A stretch of 33,462 nucleotides of DNA, taken from NCBI GenBank assembly GCA_028725765.1, contig JAQYRL010000039.1:1-33462 (forward strand), in the 5' to 3' direction. Below the pieces are notes generated by a model. The model was not told the origin of the DNA, searched no databases, and saw nothing but the letters and a program-made list of their open reading frames with translations. The translations under genes were made by a program, and so were the position numbers. This DNA is from Clostridiales bacterium. GTDB taxonomy: Bacteria; Bacillota; Clostridia; Peptostreptococcales; Anaerovoracaceae. Below are positions 32,676-33,462 of the stretch, piece by piece. Positions within the stretch are counted from its first letter, which is position 1. Every line of letters begins with the position of its first letter.

Positions 32676-33107
32676 CTAAAATTGGTACAAAGACAAGGCG
32701 TCGTTAAAGGCTTCGGTGTCCATCTTGTGGCCATCTTCATTTGCATCCCAGACTTCCTTTGCCCAGATTTCGATTTTTTTCATAGCGCCCATCGTCACAA
32801 GTTCTTTTGAAAATTCGCCATATGCTTTGAGTTCTGCAGGAATCACTATTCTCCCCTGTTTATCAAACTCGCACTCTACGGCGTTAGCACAAAAATGCCT
32901 TATAAAAGCTCTTACCTTAGGATCTGATTCGGGCATATTTGAAATCTTATCCATTTGTTTTTCCCAATCAGACAGTGTATAAATGTATAGACATTTATCA
33001 AGGCCTTTTGTCAAAATGCATCTGCCACCAAGACTTTCCCTATGCTTAACGGGAACAATCATCCGATTCTTTCCGTCTATTGAATTGTTATATGTCCCCA
33101 TAAACAT
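32676..33107 (-). CDS. mraZ: Transcriptional regulator MraZ
   Basis: A 143-residue protein with two AbrB-like half-domains, each showing the DxxxR signature: DGKNRMIVP near the N terminus and DKQGRIVIP in the second half. MraZ oligomerises into a ring and binds tandem repeats upstream of its own operon. MFMGTYNN has two possible Mets; GAGGTG is 8 bases before the first, which I take. Its probable operator lies 54-83 bp upstream. Confidence 0.96.
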   Translation of the reverse strand: MFMGTYNNSIDGKNRMIVPVKHRESLGGRCILTKGLDKCLYIYTLSDWEKQMDKISNMPESDPKVRAFIRHFCANAVECEFDKQGRIVIPAELKAYGEFSKELVTMGAMKKIEIWAKEVWDANEDGHKMDTEAFNDALSLYQF

Positions 33108-33160
33108 AGCCTACACCTCGTATTACTAAAGCAGACACTCATCCACATTGATTTTTGTTT

Positions 33161-33194
33161 ACACCATTTTACACCACTTTCCACCACTTTTCAA
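33161..33194 (-). promoter_or_regulatory. dcw promoter overlapped by three MraZ-box-like decamers
   Basis: On the minus strand three contiguous decamers read AAAGTGGTGG, AAAGTGGTGT and AAAATGGTGT (33190-33161), like the tandem GTGG-centred MraZ boxes known upstream of mraZ in other bacteria. A -35 TTGAAA (33194-33189), 17 bp and -10 TAAAAT (33171-33166) lie in the same stretch. The boxes therefore cover the promoter core, as expected for repression by MraZ. The leader would be about 50 nt. Confidence 0.7.
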
Positions 33195-33323
33195 CATTTT
33201 TATGGCCAAAATAGGGAAATCTATGTTTTTAGTGCCACCTTAGAGGTGAAAAAGTGTCACGTATGCCAATATGCCCCATATATTGTGCAAACAAGTGTTC
33301 TAGACCCAAAATATTCTATTTCA

Positions 33324-33462
33324 ATCGAGTAGGAGGGAGTGACTAACTCCCGTCCTCTCACACCACCGTGCGTACGGTTCACGTACACGGCGGTTTCAAT
33401 AGTTGACGTGCATGGACTGATACGCATTGGATAAGTCATAGTATCCTTTGCTTATCAGTCTT
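33324..33462 (-). mobile_element. Group II intron, 3' end (runs off right edge)
   Basis: After the reverse transcriptase stop the minus strand shows a domain V-like hairpin (33397-33361): ACCGCCGTG and CACGGTGGT pair over 9 bp, a CG bulge follows on the 3' strand, then a TACG/CGTA stem with a small loop. A domain VI-like stem GGGAGT...ACTCCC follows, then the typical 3' end CCTACTCGAT. The 3' splice boundary is placed near 33324. The 5' part and most of the intron lie outside the window. The intron is co-oriented with the dcw genes. Confidence 0.8.
33396..33461 (-). CDS. ltrA: Group II intron reverse transcriptase/maturase, C-terminal end
   Basis: The last 21 residues, RLISKGYYDLSNAYQSMHVNY, then TGA (33398-33396). 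The GYYDLSNAYQSMHVNY tail resembles the ends of group II intron-encoded reverse transcriptases as I know them, and the stop directly abuts domain V, as is normal for an ORF held in domain IV. The ORF track misses it because it enters from outside. The catalytic domains are not in the window, so intactness cannot be judged. Confidence 0.72.
   Translation of the reverse strand, partial: RLISKGYYDLSNAYQSMHVNY

Noticed and set aside
33257-33439. 60-residue minus-strand ORF
   Set aside because: It runs through the intron's domains V and VI and past its 3' end; the real coding signal is the RT tail in another frame ending at 33396.
1-33462. CRISPR array, tRNA, rRNA or replication origin
   Set aside because: Intergenic gaps are short and show no regularly spaced repeats, cloverleaf sequences or DnaA-box clusters that I could recognise.

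Overview
The window looks like the chromosome of a low-to-mid GC Firmicute of the class Clostridia. The evidence is gene content and protein style: a Firmicutes-type dcw (division and cell wall) cluster with a PASTA-tailed class B PBP, MutS2, ZapA, the AmaP/DUF2273/Asp23 trio, and strong AGGAGG ribosome binding sites with some TTG starts. An anaerobic gut or oral lineage such as Anaerovoracaceae/Peptostreptococcales is a guess; nothing here fixes genus or species.

Left part (1-5.8 kb) is an AT-rich accessory zone. It holds the start of an unknown minus-strand gene, an IS200/IS605-type transposase with end hairpins, a membrane-anchored alpha/beta hydrolase lying directly behind an amputated ISLre2-family transposase, a possible 39-residue membrane peptide, a SWIM zinc-finger protein, and a Fic AMP-transferase gene broken by a stop codon and apparently by loss of its ATG. 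A pirin and an NAD(P)H-dependent FMN reductase form a small plus-strand operon that ends at a clear terminator.

From 5.8 to 8.3 kb lie the plus-strand envelope-stress genes amaP, a DUF2273 protein and asp23, then a minus-strand phd-doc toxin-antitoxin module. The module is flanked by two about 90% identical 51-nt copies of one bidirectional terminator, which suggests insertion into an ancestral convergent asp23/PPOX-like junction.

From 8.3 kb to the right edge almost everything is on the minus strand. Transcription runs from mraZ (right) leftwards: mraZ-rsmH-ftsL | pbp(ftsI/spoVD)-murF-mraY-murD-ftsW-murG-ftsQ(divIB)-ftsZ, terminator, then trmH-like-pheS-pheT-zapA-mutS2, argS-radical SAM, a TPR protein, gmk, rpoZ and a PPOX-like flavoprotein. 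The dcw genes supply lipid II synthesis (murF, mraY, murD, murG), septal polymerisation and cross-linking (ftsW, pbp), divisome assembly (ftsL, ftsQ, ftsZ) and control (mraZ). murC, murB, murE, ddl, ftsA and sepF are not in the cluster. Three tandem decamers resembling MraZ boxes sit on a -35/-10 pair upstream of mraZ. An intrinsic terminator followed by an extended -10 promoter splits the cluster between ftsL and pbp. The right edge is the 3' end of a group II intron (last 21 residues of its reverse transcriptase, domain V and domain VI), which ends about 130 bp before the dcw promoter.

No CRISPR array, tRNA, rRNA, riboswitch or T-box was recognised. I see no clearly new multi-gene system. 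The points most worth checking are the terminator-flanked toxin-antitoxin module, the internal dcw terminator/promoter, the MraZ box/promoter overlap with a neighbouring intron, and the broken class III Fic gene.
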